Shown: piece after piece, positions 47,901-60,258 of the stretch
How the letters are laid out: each line of letters begins with the position of its first letter
Position numbering within the stretch: the stretch's first letter is position 1
Assembly (NCBI GenBank): GCA_907165065.1
Contig: OU015541.1
Coordinates: forward strand, 62,001 to 126,000
Length of the DNA: 64,000 nucleotides
Source: Caprimulgus europaeus
Taxonomy: Eukaryota > Chordata > Aves > Caprimulgiformes > Caprimulgidae
Direction of reading: 5' to 3'
The notes under the pieces: generated by a model
The model's database searches: none
Seen by the model: the letters and a program-made list of their open reading frames with translations, nothing else
What the model was told of the DNA's origin: nothing
Translations under genes and position numbers: made by a program

Positions 47901-50900
47901 GACATGCAGCAATAGCCATTCTGGAGAGCTGTTTGGGGAAAGTTTCAGCAAAAGGATTTTTTTCACCCTTCTTAGTTTCAGAGGAGATGGCAACTGCCCC
48001 AGCTTACATAGAACTGAGCTCTCCCAGGAGTTATCTTCCTACTGCTGACGGCTTCTAAGAGGTGCCCAGGAACAGACAGCTAAAGCTGACAGGCAGGTTT
48101 TCTTTTCCAGCCTTCATGACCATGTACATTAATTTGCTTTTGTGTCAAAATTAGCATTTAGGTTAGACCTTTGCCCTCCTCACCTTTTCTAATCTGTACT
48201 TACTGAAAGCAAGTGCAATGGCTCCATTGCACTATATCCAGCACGCATGAGATCTCTGACCATGTTATCTTTCAAAGCAGGATCCCTGAAAGAAAGGCGG
48301 GTGTATAGAAAAGCACTGAAGCTGCTTGGTGCGAGAAGCACTGGGAAAAGAACCAAAATTACAAGATCTAGAAGACGAACTTCAGTAGCACGGAGACGGA
48401 ATATGACACAGCCTGCACAAAACCCCAGTATCTCAGGGAAGCTGATCCTTGATGTGTCTCCTGTAATTGGGCAGGATATTCTCCTTAACTTGGCACTTAG
48501 GAACTTGACCTCAGATTTCAAGACCATAAAGGTTAAACTGAGGGCTTCAGCCATTCTCTACACAAGAAAACCAAAGGCAGAGATTTTGCAGTTGTCTAGG
48601 TCTATTAAACTTGGATCTGAAGAAGGTAATTTTAATTTTATTGCAGCTTATGACAAGACATAGTTTTGGTTTGTGGCCAAATCAAATAGAAATAATGAAT
48701 GGCTCAAGAAATGCATGACCTGCAAATAGTTGGAGGTTAAGGCTATTCAGGGGAAGAGAAACATCTATATTTGCCCTGTCTTAAGCATTTGCTTTTGGGC
48801 ACTGTCAGAAAGGATACTGAGTGGGGTGACCTTTTGACTGACCCAGCACAGACACTGTTAGTTCTACATTATGATCTTTTCTGCTCTGAGAGAACAACTA
48901 AGAGACACCTACCAGAGACTACTCAGCTACCATCTCCCCATAACCAAAGTATAAAGATTAAAGGGGTAAACATGAGCCTACATCTTTTGCAGCAGTAGGA
49001 CAGTAACTACAGACTGCGGCAAGAGCTACACTATCTGCAGATAGTTGCCTTTGCCTTGCTTTTATAGAGATAGTGCTGAAAAATGAGATGTGTAGCACAG
49101 ACGAATATACTCTCTCAAGCTAGTACACAAGACATTATGACCCTTTCCACCATTTCAGCAGCAGATTAACATTTTCACTCGATGTACTGAGATCCATTGC
49201 GTTCCTCACTGGCACAGAGACTCTGACTGTGCACCCCCATTAAGGCAGAGGCTTTAAGAGCTGCATCAGCAAGCACATTTAAAACAACCCATCTTTTCAT
49301 TTCTGCCTTCTTTGCAAGAAAGAAGCATTAAATGCCCAGCATCAGATAAACCAAAAAACCACCCTGCTGGGCTGCCACACATATCCATCCTCTGAACTGT
49401 CCAGCTACTGAACTGTACCTGATCATTTAGTGTTTAGTGAATGTAAGTAGAAGTCACCTATGAGCATCATTCCTGTCTATTTGCTGTCAACACCCACAAA
49501 TGGACAGCCCCAGGGTGTAATAGCATCGTTGCTCCTTAAAAATACAGATATATTATCAGTAGCTGGTACTTAAACACAAAAAAAGAAGAGGAGGAAATTC
49601 TGTTTCTATTTCCATTCCAGTGAAAGAGATTTCATTCAAGATCTCCTATTCCCAGTACAAAAACTCTCTGACGGATGACAGGAAGATCCTAGTAACTGCT
49701 GTGTGTGAAACCAAACAGGGAGCATCACTTCTAGTGGAGAAGGATATTGTACTTCAGGACCCTTTTTTCACCATCAAGGTAAAAGCCAGTCCTTTTGGTG
49801 TCCCTAGAGAGAAAGGTTGAGAAGAAGCAATTATAATCCTTACTCCATCTACTCCTCATGGAAAGGATCGTGGGAAGTGAAATTATGCCTGAGGGTGATT
49901 TGATCTTGTTGCTCTAGCAATAGGCCATATGACACAAGTGAAATGAAATACACTATGGAAAAGCAAACCTTTCCAAGGCATGGCTGTGCTATGGTATTCT
50001 TGTCAGTGCTTGCCGACATGGCACTGATAAAATTCTCAGTGTTACAAGGGTTACAAGGTAAGATTATCTCCAGAGAGACAAACAGAGAGAAACAGAAACA
50101 GATCTAGTCCATATCTAGGCCTCCACTTTTGTTAGAGAAGTCTGATTACTCTGTTTTGGTTTACTTAGGAAGCCTGATTTTTTACCAAAGACATCTTCAC
50201 TGACTAGCTGATAACGCCTGGAGCTGTGAGGTTTGTTATTACTAATACTCAAGGAAGTTCTTTCACTTTATCAGGAAAAGTGGCACTTCTCTCCTTCGGT
50301 AACATCTTCACAAATCATTAATAATTAGAACTGGAGGCTTTTTTTCCACTTAAGACTGACTTCTGACAAATGCTGTACAAGGGGTAAAAAGCAATTCTTA
50401 GTCTACAGGAAAGACCATTCACTATGTCTGCTTGGGGACAGTCCTGGGTTTGCATGGCCCATCATATCCACATAAACTAGCTCATCTTGTTTTGGACAGT
50501 TCAGCACATTCACATGCTGTAGCAGACATGGGATCAAATGCTATCTGCCTACAGTCCTCTGAACAACACAGAGGGAGTTCCATAATTTTCAGAGCCTTGC
50601 AGAGCCTTTCAGAGCCTCCAGACTAGGTTAGCTATTCCAAACCACTCTGTCAGCAGCCTATGGGATAAAGCAAGGTTATACATAGGAATAAAAAGTTTGG
50701 ATTTTTGTAGGTCTCTCGACTTCCGCATACCAAGTTCTAGTGAGACTTTGTAAAACACCACCTGTGCCATATCATGCAAATAGCAGAGTCAGCGTCTACA
50801 GGGCAGGCACCTGAATTAAATTACTTCAATTCAGTGACTAAATTTCAAAAGGGGTTTATGTTTCTATTTTTTGAAACTTCTGTATAAACATACAGTCAAT

Positions 50901-53158
50901 AAAAGGGAAATGCAATTAGGGTGCTGGACTTTGCCATTACGTTAATCAATATTACATTATCTACAAAGATAAATATGCCAATTCCACTTTACCTCACTCA
51001 TAATGAATATGTTTATTTGCTAGTTGGTATTCTAATTTTTTTTTTCCTGAGACACCACAATTCACCTCTGTCTCACACTTCAAATGTTTTCTAATTCTAA
51101 ACCTTTCATTTAGCCTAACTAAAGCTAATTTGACTTAAGCTGTCTACAGTAGATAGCCATATACGCCAAGCTAATACTTGTATTCTCATTTCATTCTCAT
51201 TCTGGTAAGTACATTATGTATGTTATACATAACACCATACTTTGACCAGTTAGAAGTTAGGACTAAATGGTAGATTCTACAGTAGTTTGCTCTTTCTCAG
51301 CCACACTGGATGGCTGATTCAGGCCTGAACTCCGATGCCCATAAATAGGTACACGTATTAATTCCTGGCTTCTTCCTTCTGCCATGGCTGAGCAGAATGT
51401 TTTCTCTCTGTAGGTCCTTGGTCCACCAGTGGTACACAAACCTGTTAATGTACAGGTCACATTTACCAATCCACTGTCTGAAGCAGTGACAGACTGTGTG
51501 CTGAGAGCAGAAGGTAGTGGCCTGCTCAAAGAACAACTCAGAATCACGTAAGTAAATGCTATCTGGCTAGTAACTCATTCACTTCGGTGGGAAATCCGGA
51601 ATAAAAGTGGGATTTTTAAAATTATTCTGTCAACCTCATGACTTTTGTTTGCACCAACCTTGGACAAAATACCATCATGTCAGTACTCTCCATATACTAG
51701 CTGGGAGATTTTTTACCCTTATTTGCCAAGCTTTGAATTACAGAATGCTCAGGGAGTGGAGAGATGGCCTGCTTTTATTGACAGTGTGTAACTCAGAGTG
51801 CTGTAGCTAGTGAGTGAATTATATAAAGGGCAAAAATTCAAAAACTTTCTCCTTTTTGCACTTTGCAAAGGGAAAACTGAACAATCCTTGAAGGATAAAG
51901 GAGAAAGTGATGATATGTTTTTTTTCCTTCAGATATTAAAGAGCCAGGACGTACACCATAACGAAATGTCCTAGAAATATGTCCACTGATATCATACCAA
52001 TAAGAAATTGTTCCCCCATCTCCTCCATGTTTATTATTTTAAAAACATTTTTTAAAGTCTCCAAAAAATTTATTCTGGGGGAGTTAGCACCAATAAAATA
52101 TGAGATGAAAACAAAACAAAAGATAGCAAAAGAGTGATAATAATGTGAATCACTGAGGCTTCATTCACATTGAATACAAAATTCATGTCTAGATCCTGAC
52201 CTTGAACCTTAACTCACTCTACTCACCTGTACTGCTCAACTTCAGTACCTCCTTAAAGCAGAGACGCCTTTTTTTCCGACTCACTCTGTTTCCTGGTGCT
52301 ACTATCAGTCTCCTTGTGTTGGACAGCCAAAAGTAATTTCTACCTATAGACATAAAATCAACAGGTAATTATATTTACCAAACCAAAATACAGTATAAGC
52401 ATGTCATACTGTGCTCTGTTCATGTCCAGTGCTCTGCTCTCTGTTTCAGAGCACTGGAACAGGCTGCTCAGGGAGGCTGTGGAGTCTCCTTCTCTGGAGA
52501 CATTCAAAACCCGCCTGGACGCCTTCCTGTGTGATCTCATCTAGGTGTTCCTGCTCCGGCAGGGGGATTGGACTAGAGGATCTTTCGAGGTCCCTCCCAA
52601 CCCCTAACATTCTGTGATTCTGTGATGTCTAGAGTACTGTAAATGTTGTGAATATTGAAGGTAATACATACAGTTGGATTTGAGCTCTTCTAAAGATAAC
52701 CTTCTTGATCATTCCTCAGGCGCTCAGTATGTTTTGCCCTCATGATACAACCACTAATTCTCTATCACAGGTGGAGAACTGCAACTATTCTACCACATCC
52801 ATTACAGCTTGATTAGTTCTTCAAGGACAGCATTATGGGGGTGGTGAACATGGAAAGTTACATCCACCTGTGCTAGAAGAATAAAACCCCAGCGGCCATT
52901 TACTCTGACTCTTCCTTTCCATAGTTTTAGATTTGAGGACTCTGAAGAATACATAGCAAGAATTTTTCACCTGCTTGAACTTACAAATGTATTCTCTCTT
53001 TTAGTGTGGCAAGAATGTTCCCCATGGAGAGCTCAACAGTCCAGTTTGAAATCATTCCCTACAAGACTGGCACCAGGCAGCTTCAGGTGGACTTGGTTTG
53101 CACCCATTTTTCAGACATTAAGGGATTTGTGATGCTTGATGTGGCGCCTGCTCAGTGA
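35957..53158 (+). CDS. TGM6: Transglutaminase 6, 13 coding exons
   Basis: Ca2+-dependent transglutaminase; in humans TGM6 is expressed in neurons and variants are linked to spinocerebellar ataxia 35. Exons: 35957-35963, 38803-38976, 39797-40036, 40557-40675, 41863-41991, 43221-43398, 44199-44334, 45366-45469, 47379-47621, 48281-48625, 49621-49778, 51414-51547, 53005-53158; 2121 nt, 706 codons plus TGA, equal to human TGM6 (706 aa). N-terminal beta-sandwich about 1-140, core about 141-460, two C-terminal beta-barrels. The triad is intact: Cys273, His331, Asp354. TGM6 identity is supported by [32 protein letters not shown], a strongly basic linker in exon 10 and a C-terminus with [18 protein letters not shown], all close to human TGM6. 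It lies downstream of TGM3 in the same direction, as in mammals. No frameshift or stop is seen. Confidence 0.94.
35964..38802 (+). other. TGM6: TGM6 intron 1
   Basis: A 2.8-kb intron with a T-run near 36111-36127 and other simple tracts. I recognise no transposon or gene in it. Open frames at 36346-36585 and 38536-38778 lack family motifs. Confidence 0.7.
38803..38976 (+). CDS. TGM6: TGM6 coding exon 2
   Basis: 174 nt, phase 1 to 1, acceptor [26 protein letters not shown] and [11 protein letters not shown], then the N-terminal beta-sandwich. A possible upstream ATG in frame at 38748 lies in the intron and is not used here. Confidence 0.94.
39797..40036 (+). CDS. TGM6: TGM6 coding exon 3
   Basis: 240 nt, phase 1 to 1. 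[28 protein letters not shown] and LLFNPWCP. The donor context is CCAA/GTATGT, so the split codon is Asn, not Gly as in genes A and B. Confidence 0.93.
40557..40675 (+). CDS. TGM6: TGM6 coding exon 4
   Basis: 119 nt, phase 1 to 0. [20 protein letters not shown] and WNYGQ. Confidence 0.94.
41863..41991 (+). CDS. TGM6: TGM6 coding exon 5
   Basis: 129 nt, phase 0 to 0. [20 protein letters not shown] and [12 protein letters not shown], the latter close to human TGM6. Confidence 0.94.
43221..43398 (+). CDS. TGM6: TGM6 coding exon 6, catalytic cysteine
   Basis: 178 nt, phase 0 to 1. [19 protein letters not shown] and [13 protein letters not shown]; Cys273 codon TGC at 43368-43370. Confidence 0.95.
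44199..44334 (+). CDS. TGM6: TGM6 coding exon 7
   Basis: 136 nt, phase 1 to 2. [20 protein letters not shown] and [15 protein letters not shown]. Confidence 0.94.
45366..45469 (+). CDS. TGM6: TGM6 coding exon 8, catalytic His and Asp
   Basis: 104 nt, phase 2 to 1. [20 protein letters not shown] and [12 protein letters not shown]. His331 is CAT at 45373-45375; Asp354 is GAT at 45442-45444. Confidence 0.95.
45755..46340 (-). mobile_element. CR1 LINE fragment, antisense, in TGM6 intron 8
   Basis: Long reverse-oriented CR1: GAATAGCTAAGGTTGGAAGG, GACCATGTCCAGTTGGGTTT, CTCCACAAGTTCTCTGGGCA, CTTTTCCAGGCTGAACAGTC, TGTGGCTCTTTGCAGGACTT and CCATGCTGCAAGGGCATATT in the expected order, which is about 590 bp from the 3' end inward. 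The open frames in it on the minus strand are relics. Confidence 0.93.
46555..46630. repeat. 12-bp inverted repeat pair in TGM6 intron 8
   Basis: TGTACAAAGCTA at 46555-46566 is the exact reverse complement of 46619-46630, 52 bases apart. Could be a transposon end, a hairpin or chance. Confidence 0.6.
47379..47621 (+). CDS. TGM6: TGM6 coding exon 9
   Basis: 243 nt, phase 1 to 1. [39 protein letters not shown] and YKYPEG. Confidence 0.94.
48281..48625 (+). CDS. TGM6: TGM6 coding exon 10, with strongly basic linker
   Basis: 345 nt, phase 1 to 1, longest of the three paralogues. [16 protein letters not shown] is followed by an Arg/Lys-rich linker ([20 protein letters not shown]) and then [19 protein letters not shown] of beta-barrel 1. 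Human TGM6 also has an Arg-rich linker at this place. Confidence 0.93.
49621..49778 (+). CDS. TGM6: TGM6 coding exon 11
   Basis: 158 nt, phase 1 to 0. [20 protein letters not shown] and [15 protein letters not shown]. Confidence 0.93.
50590..50619. repeat. Three tandem 10-bp units
   Basis: CAGAGCCTTG, CAGAGCCTTT and CAGAGCCTCC in a row in TGM6 intron 11. Confidence 0.75.
51414..51547 (+). CDS. TGM6: TGM6 coding exon 12
   Basis: 134 nt, phase 0 to 2. [39 protein letters not shown]. It retains the EGSGLL turn lost from gene B. Confidence 0.93.
52445..52628 (+). mobile_element. CR1 LINE 3' end, sense, in TGM6 intron 12
   Basis: AGAGCACTGGAACAGGCTGC, GGAGACATTCAAAACCCGCC, GGATTGGACTAGAGGATCTT and AACATTCTGTGATTCTGTGA. 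The termini are clean and it looks younger than the other copies. Confidence 0.95.
53005..53158 (+). CDS. TGM6: TGM6 coding exon 13 with stop
   Basis: 154 nt with TGA at 53156-53158. Begins in the split Thr codon; [20 protein letters not shown] and terminal LDVAPAQ. Confidence 0.94.
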
Positions 53159-56100
53159 TATAACCTGTATATCAGTTCAGTTTTGTCTCTGTTTAGGAAA
53201 TTGGTGTGGTGTTCACATATAGCCCCTAAACTATGGGTTCAACTCCAGATCTTGTTCAACTGCCTACATGTTTATAATCAGCCTCTCCCAAAGAAGCTTC
53301 TGGATAGTAAATTTGGCATTTGAATGTAAAATTGTATTTGAATCAATTGACATTTTAACAGCAGCTTCCATGAAATTTCTTGTTGGGTAACACTACGTTC
53401 AGGTATGACAAACCCACAGAGGCATGAATAGATAGAAATTCTCACGCAAGTCACTAAATATTTTGAGGAAATAATGATATCACAGCAAGTGTACTCAGGC
53501 ATGCAGGTGCACAAATAAAACCTTCCCCTCTTCCAGGAACATAGTGTTTTATCCAAGTCTCAAACCTCCATTTGCTAAAGTCTCCTTCTTCTATCAATCA
53601 CATATGCAAAAGTATCATTCCTAGTTTTATCTAAGACAATATAATCTTTAGACATATTTATATAGTGGCACAGATAAACACAGCATTCTTGTAAAAGATG
53701 TGGTAAGAAAAAGTCTTTGCCCTAGTTTTTTTTTAATTAGCACTAGAAGGAAAATATAAATATATAAAAACTTATTTTTACAGGTGGTTAGATTTTTAGA
53801 ACATGAGAAATGTTAAGAATTAAAAGAAAAGAGAACATTGAACTCAAGAGAACTCTGTTTTCATCTAAGCAAAATGCATTTGGTTTTGATGAGTCTAAGA
53901 GAACATGACTGCAACTGGCCCTAAGCAGTGGTGGAGCCACAAATGCTGGAACAGCTATCAACAACTCAGAAGGAAAAAAAAACAAAAACAAAACAAAACA
54001 TGGAAGTTCATTTTAAAAAGAGTTTACAGGAGAGGAAAAACTGGTTCTGGTTCCCATTAGGCAGAAAGAGAGAAAAAATGCAGTTGATATAAGTAGGTAA
54101 ATTTCTCAATACCCTTCCGACTTAGGTTCTCAGTTTGGCAAAGTAGCTACAGAAACAGTTTCAGACAAAGCCAAAACTGATACCTATACTGTTTTGTTTA
54201 TAGAAATTACCTAAATACTTTCTATTAGAACTTTTCTAACTTAAACACAGCTAAAAGCTTTCAGGACTTATACGTAACTCAGGCTGACTGCTATGTTTCA
54301 TTTTATTTTAAATAAACAATGAACAAAACGAAGGTGCCAATTTGGAAGACTTATTGCAGGAAAAACTTACTGAGCTATCATATGGTCCCACAGCAAAGGA
54401 CCCCAAACTGTATCTTCTCCATAAGGTACTTGGCTTGGGAGCATTTACAAAAGCTTTGCCAAACAGAAACACAAGCAATTTTAAAAGAGAAAATTAAAGT
54501 GTTTGGGGACTTCTTTACAATCGCATCCCCTACTAGTCTGAATCTATTCTAGGACTAATAGACAGGATCGTGACCAGAAGTCATAACCAACACAGGCAAT
54601 CAGTCAGTGCATTGATGCTAATTATTTTGGCATTATGCATTTTGATAAAAGTGGAGTGGAAGCTGGGGTTACTTTGCTCCAGGTCAGAAACTTCTCATTG
54701 TACTACTGGGAGAACTGGCCAAACTTTTCTATGAGACCTTTTGAGAAAACACAGTCTATGACATGTATTTTTTATTTGTACTGGTACTACCGTCAAGGCT
54801 GTTACTTGCCCACACCTGCTGCCACACACTTAACCCAGCCCTTTATCTGTGCCTTACAAAACCATTCTATCTACCCTCCTAACTTATGTCAGTGGAAATT
54901 TCACCAGTTTCCTTTCATTCGGGTATCGTAAAGCGGACAGGAAAAAAAGACTGATTTTTCTATTTGAAAAGGCATATACTTTGCAATACTTCCAGGAGTG
55001 CTCAGAAAGCACAGGAAGGAAGAAAAGGTTCAGGACAATACAGTCAGAAGGAAGTATGAAAATTCAGAATTAAGAGTCACACATCCTCATTCCACAAAGC
55101 TTCTTAAAGTAGATCACCATCCTCCACGAGGAAGGCATTATGCCACTCATATCTAAATCCCAGCACTGTGTCCTTTTATTCCTTGCAGAGTTAACAAGCC
55201 AAAATAGCAAAGATCTGAATATTCCTCAGGGACAGTTTTACATTTTCCTCCTGACAACATCTAGTACTGTCCAGCAATGCAGTCCCCACTTCCCCCAGAA
55301 AGAACATTTCACAGACACAAACTCTCTGACACAGATCAAACAGGTCTCATTTAAATTTCTTTGATTTAAAGCCAACAAAGTCTTCAAACCATGTAAACTC
55401 CTATTTTATTACATTAATTACAATATTTTGCCACCCACCCACACAAAAGAATTCAGATTTCTTCAGGCAAAGGAGAGGGGAATAGGTAGCTTTGCACCTA
55501 TCAATTAAGTCTTGCAGAATCTTGGAAAGTCAGGGTATACAATCCTCCACCAGCCTTAGAAAGGCCTTGAGGTATTGATGGTATTTCCTAGAATCTCATT
55601 AAATCTTGCACGAATGCAGACTGTCATTACATTCAACACACAGTACAGCTAAGCCATCCAAATTCCTTCCGTATTTCTTCTTAAATACAATCCAGGAAAT
55701 TATTTCAGACAGTGCTTGTCACACAAGCTTGGAATGACCTCATTTTAATTAACTATTTGTAAAGGAAGCTTGCTGTTCAAAGGAAATCTCAGCCCTAAAG
55801 CATGTGTAAAGTTACAAGCTTTGCAACACTTGGGGTTGCTGGGTTTTCAGGGTGTCAGCATTAACTGCCCTCAGCAACCACATCCAGTGCAGTTTCAGTG
55901 TTAAAATACAGATCTGGCCAGTGTCGGGTACAAGAAACACACATTCTTCCTGTGTTAGACATAAGATGACTGTTTAATTAAACTAATTGTTATTACAGAG
56001 AAAAATGTGTAAGTGCCCAAGGAAGGATTTAAATACCCTTTGCCAAACCTACAATCTTTACACAGCCCTTAGTCAGAAGCCAGTGGGAGTTGGCAGAGTA

Positions 56101-57464
56101 AAATATGGCTAATTATCAGCATTTTTCTCTACAAATATGCAGTTTAAATCTGAACATGCCCAGGAGGCTGATGCAGTCCCCATTCTATTCTGATCACTCA
56201 AAAAAATAAAGTGAGCCCTAGCTGATATGACACATACTATGAACTGGTCTTGAAAGACATTAAAATCAGACCCCAGGAGCGTGAAAATTTCTCCCCACCA
56301 TTCTGTTCTCCTGATCTAAGTTTCTACAGCCTTGATTCAGACAGTCAATTAAATTACTATCCTTTTACATATTAAAAAAACCAACCAAGCAAACAAAAAA
56401 AAGACACCAAAAAAAAAAAACCCACAACAAAATAAACCAAGCAGAAATAGCCAAAGTTGGTAATATCAAATCACTTGGTTCTGTCACCAAAGCTGCACTG
56501 CTTTCCCACTTGGTATCTATCACTCGCATACTGAATGTGGGGGCACTGCTCACTATAAAAGACAAAACAAAAGGCACAGTGTAAGCATTTATTGTTGCTT
56601 CAAACAAACAAGATATTCCACCAAAAAGGAAAATTCACATCTAATCCACGGATGTGCCCTGTCAAAGGTGGAAATGTAGGCACAATAAAATGGAAACTTA
56701 GATGTATGTATTTTTTGATCAGTACATTCAGAAAAAGACCGAGTTATTAACACTGCTCATGTAACATCTTAATTTTCTACTTTTATAGGTAATAAAGATG
56801 ATAAAGATTTTCACAGATTTATGTTTGGACCTATAAGACAACAAGAATCCTCAGATACTATAAAGATAACACAGTAATATCCAGGCAGGATGGATACTTT
56901 CACGGATCCTATGGATCACTTTTCTTTTACATTTCTATGAGCATGTCAGGGATGTAGTGGATATAGAACAGTGACAACACTTGCCTAGACCTGGATGAAA
57001 TTTTTCAGAAGTAGCAACACAAGAAGTGAGTGCAAAGAGTACAAGATTTGCTCACGACAAAGCCATTGAAATTACTGAGAACTAAAAAACTATGAGGAAA
57101 TTCAGAGGGTCCCAAACAAGGCAAAACAGATGACAATACAGCGATCAGTGAAATTCAGCTTGGTAAATGCACAGTAGGAAAGCAATTTTTAGTCAGCTAT
57201 CATGCATAGTGTTACATCAGCCATATCAAGAGCAGAAGGAGACCTCAGAATAAACAGACAGCTCAACTGAGATTATCGCACCTTGTGTTTCTATGATTCC
57301 CACTAATGACGTTAGACTGCAAAGTAGAGAGGAGGGGACCACTACAAAGAAAATTTATAATTAACAAAAACTCTTAGAGTGATATTAAATCTTGCCTATC
57401 ATGACATACTCAGTCTTTAATATCATCAACTATGAGATGATGCCTCACTTGCTGGGGTGAAGTT

Positions 57465-57560
57465 CATGCACGTTCCTCTGAGGCATCTGGCATCGTGTAC
57501 TGTCAGAGATCAGATTAGACTGGATGAACTTCCATTCTGATCCAGTCTAGCAAGTTGTAC
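57465..57560 (+). mobile_element. Possible old CR1-like 3' end
   Basis: TTCCTCTGAGGCATCTGGCA, then GTCAGAGATCAG and TCTGATCCAGTCTAGCAAG. These resemble a CR1-type tail phrase widespread in sauropsids (ACTGTCGGAGACAGGAT, GGTCTGACCCAGTATGGC). Divergent and short. Confidence 0.4.
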
Positions 57561-59624
57561 ATATTTATGCTTTTGTTGCATTTTAGAGACAAGTACAGGT
57601 TTGGACGTGGTTAGGGTGAATACTAATTTTAACAGAATCCTTACAATGAAGAAGAGAATTCACTTGGTTGATTTCATGGATCTTGCACACATGAGGTTAT
57701 ACACACTAACACTGATGGTGACAATATTGCAGCCTCACGTCTAGAGGTTGAAATCAGCATAAGCAGAACACTAGCCTATTACAACTGTAGTTTTATAAAC
57801 AATGGTACAGATCAGAGGCATGATTAATGTGTGTTAAATGCATGAGAAAATTATGTTCACAGCTAGCAAATGTAGGACAAAGGACTGGAATGCATATTAT
57901 AATAAAGGACAGCTTGAGCTCACACCCTGTGAGTTCTCGAGTAAAAGGAAGCCTAAAAAATAAACCTAGTATGAAGTTGACTTTGTGACTGGAAAGATCA
58001 GTGGGAAGGACTTACAGGAGAGGTGGATTTTGCAGGTAAAAGCCAAACTCAGTCTTTTCAAAAGAATGTCATAATGAATGCTGTTCCTGGAGCTCCAGCA
58101 AAGATAAGTTGTTCCTGTTAAAAAGACTTTATCTTTTTGGAGCCAGAAACATGTAATAGCTATCTGGAAAGCATATGCAAGAACCATCCTTAAAACACAT
58201 CTACAAGACAAATGAAGTCAAAAGGTTACTGAATTTGCCCTTTTTGGGTTCAGACCAAAAAATATTACTATTTTTCTGAAGTGTCTGATCTTCTTTGCTG
58301 GAGAATCTTAGGGCAACACCTTTGGAGGACCCATACGGTAGAACTACCTGTCATTGTACCCGAAAGATTGCCCATTTGCCTACTTCCTGACGCAGAACAT
58401 ATCACTATCAACAGACAGTGTTGTACTGAAGCTACACAGCCAGTAAGAGAGGAGAACTTCTGTGCAGAGCTCCAAATAAAGTTATGCCAAGTGCATGGAA
58501 GAAATACTACTCCATTGTTAGTGTAACAACCTTTTTACCACCATAATATAATAAACACAAATACTTGTACATATACTTTAGACATACCTATCAACATGTC
58601 TAAAAGTTCCAAGTGCCTGCATAGAGATATGCAAATTGCTGGTTGCATACAAAAAAATAGCTGAACCAATCCAAACTCAACGTTTTGACAGTGCAGTTAC
58701 AATAGCAACACACAGAAATGGCTGCACCATTTTAGTACCATCAGTAATGCAGTGTTTTGGGTTTGCCTCTATCAAACACAAGTGCTGGATCAGATGTGAA
58801 TGGCATTTAAACTAACAGATTAAACAACTGATGACTGAACAAAACCCAACATAAGCAAAACCCATATTTCAGACAAAAACCAAGATGACTCACAAGAAGG
58901 AAATCTCAGCACTTCTGATGAATGTTTTGACCTCTGTAGTGGCCAGTTCCTGTTTCTTTTTCTCAGACCTTGAATGGAAAACCTTAGGTATCTAATTTAG
59001 GATCACAAATTCTCACCAAATGGAATGCCAGTACTTCAGCACTGCATGTGGAAGTCTCTTCTCTGTGTTAAACTTTTCAACAGGCCTTTTTAGCCTATTT
59101 CAGTATAATGAAAAATACAAAGGGACAAGTAGTAGTTCTCTGTTTCCAGTTTACAATTTGCATCCTAATAACAAATATTATTTCCAGTTGCAAATTTGAC
59201 CAAAAGGTGGCACTATGTGTACACACCCATTACAGGACACTGGTGATGGGATAAATACCTGCTTGTATCTAAACCACTCTCTAATTTAGATGTTCATAAA
59301 CACTTACACTGCAAAGGTGTACTTAAAAATCACTGATCACACAAAGAAAGAGTTGTGAGCACAATCAATTGGCTTATAATTTGCATACACTTAAAGAGCA
59401 CAAATCAGTCATTATATACTGGTTTTAGCTTTTTATATAAGAAACCAGTTCAAGACACATAATAAAATCACAGGTAGTTAACACTGAAAAATGTATGTTG
59501 ACAATAAACCCACAGAATTTTCTGGAAGATCTCTCCAATGTGCTTGCATTTAGTGTTACCCAATTTCTGCACACCTAGTGACCTCCATGCTTCCTAATAA
59601 AAGTAAAAGCAGTCAAAGCTTATG

Positions 59625-60258
59625 TAAGGCAGTAATGTGCCCTTGCTGCACAGAAGGCTAATGATATCCAGGGGTGCATTAGGTCAAGTATTGCCAGCAG
59701 GCCAAGGGAGGTGATCCTTCCCCTTTACTCAGCACTGGTGAGGCCACACCTGGACTACCACATCCAGTGCTGGGCTCATCAGTACAAGGGACTCCCTGGA
59801 CAGAGTCCAGCTAAGGGCCACAAAGATTATGAAGGGACTGGAGCACCTCACATACGAGAAAAGGCTGACAGAGCTGGGACTGTGCAGCCTGGAGAGGAGA
59901 AGGCTCAGGGGGGAAACTTGTCCATGTCTACACATTACCTGAAGGGAGAGTGAAAAAGAGGAGGAAGCCAGGCTCTTGTCAGGGGTGCCCAGGGACAGGA
60001 CCAAAGGCAAAGGACACAAACTGAAACACCACAGGTTCCCTGGAAACACCAGGAAGCACTTTTTCACTGTGAGGGTGACTGAGCACTGTCACAGGTTGCC
60101 CAGAGAGGTTGCAGTCTCCATCCTTGGAGACATTCAAAAGCTGTCTGGACATGCTCCTGAGAAATCAGTTCTAGGTGGCCCTGCTTGAGCAAGAGGGTTG
60201 GATAAGATGACCTCCAGAGGTCCCTTCCAACCTCAATCATCCTGCGATTCTGTGAAAA
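59625..60258 (+). mobile_element. CR1 LINE fragment, sense, about 630 bp
   Basis: Collinear with the CR1 3' region: AGAAGGCTAATGATATCCAG, GGTGAGGCCACACCTGGACT, AGGGACTGGAGCACCTCACA, TGTGCAGCCTGGAGAGGAGA, TGCCCAGAGAGGTTGCAGTC, AGATGACCTCCAGAGGTCCC, ending GCGATTCTGTGAA. Open frames inside (59711-59953 and 59729-60067) are repeat relics. Confidence 0.95.

Noticed and set aside
59711-60188. Several open frames near 59.7-60.2 kb
   Set aside because: All lie in the CR1 copy and do not match a continuous CR1 reading frame, so they are not host genes.
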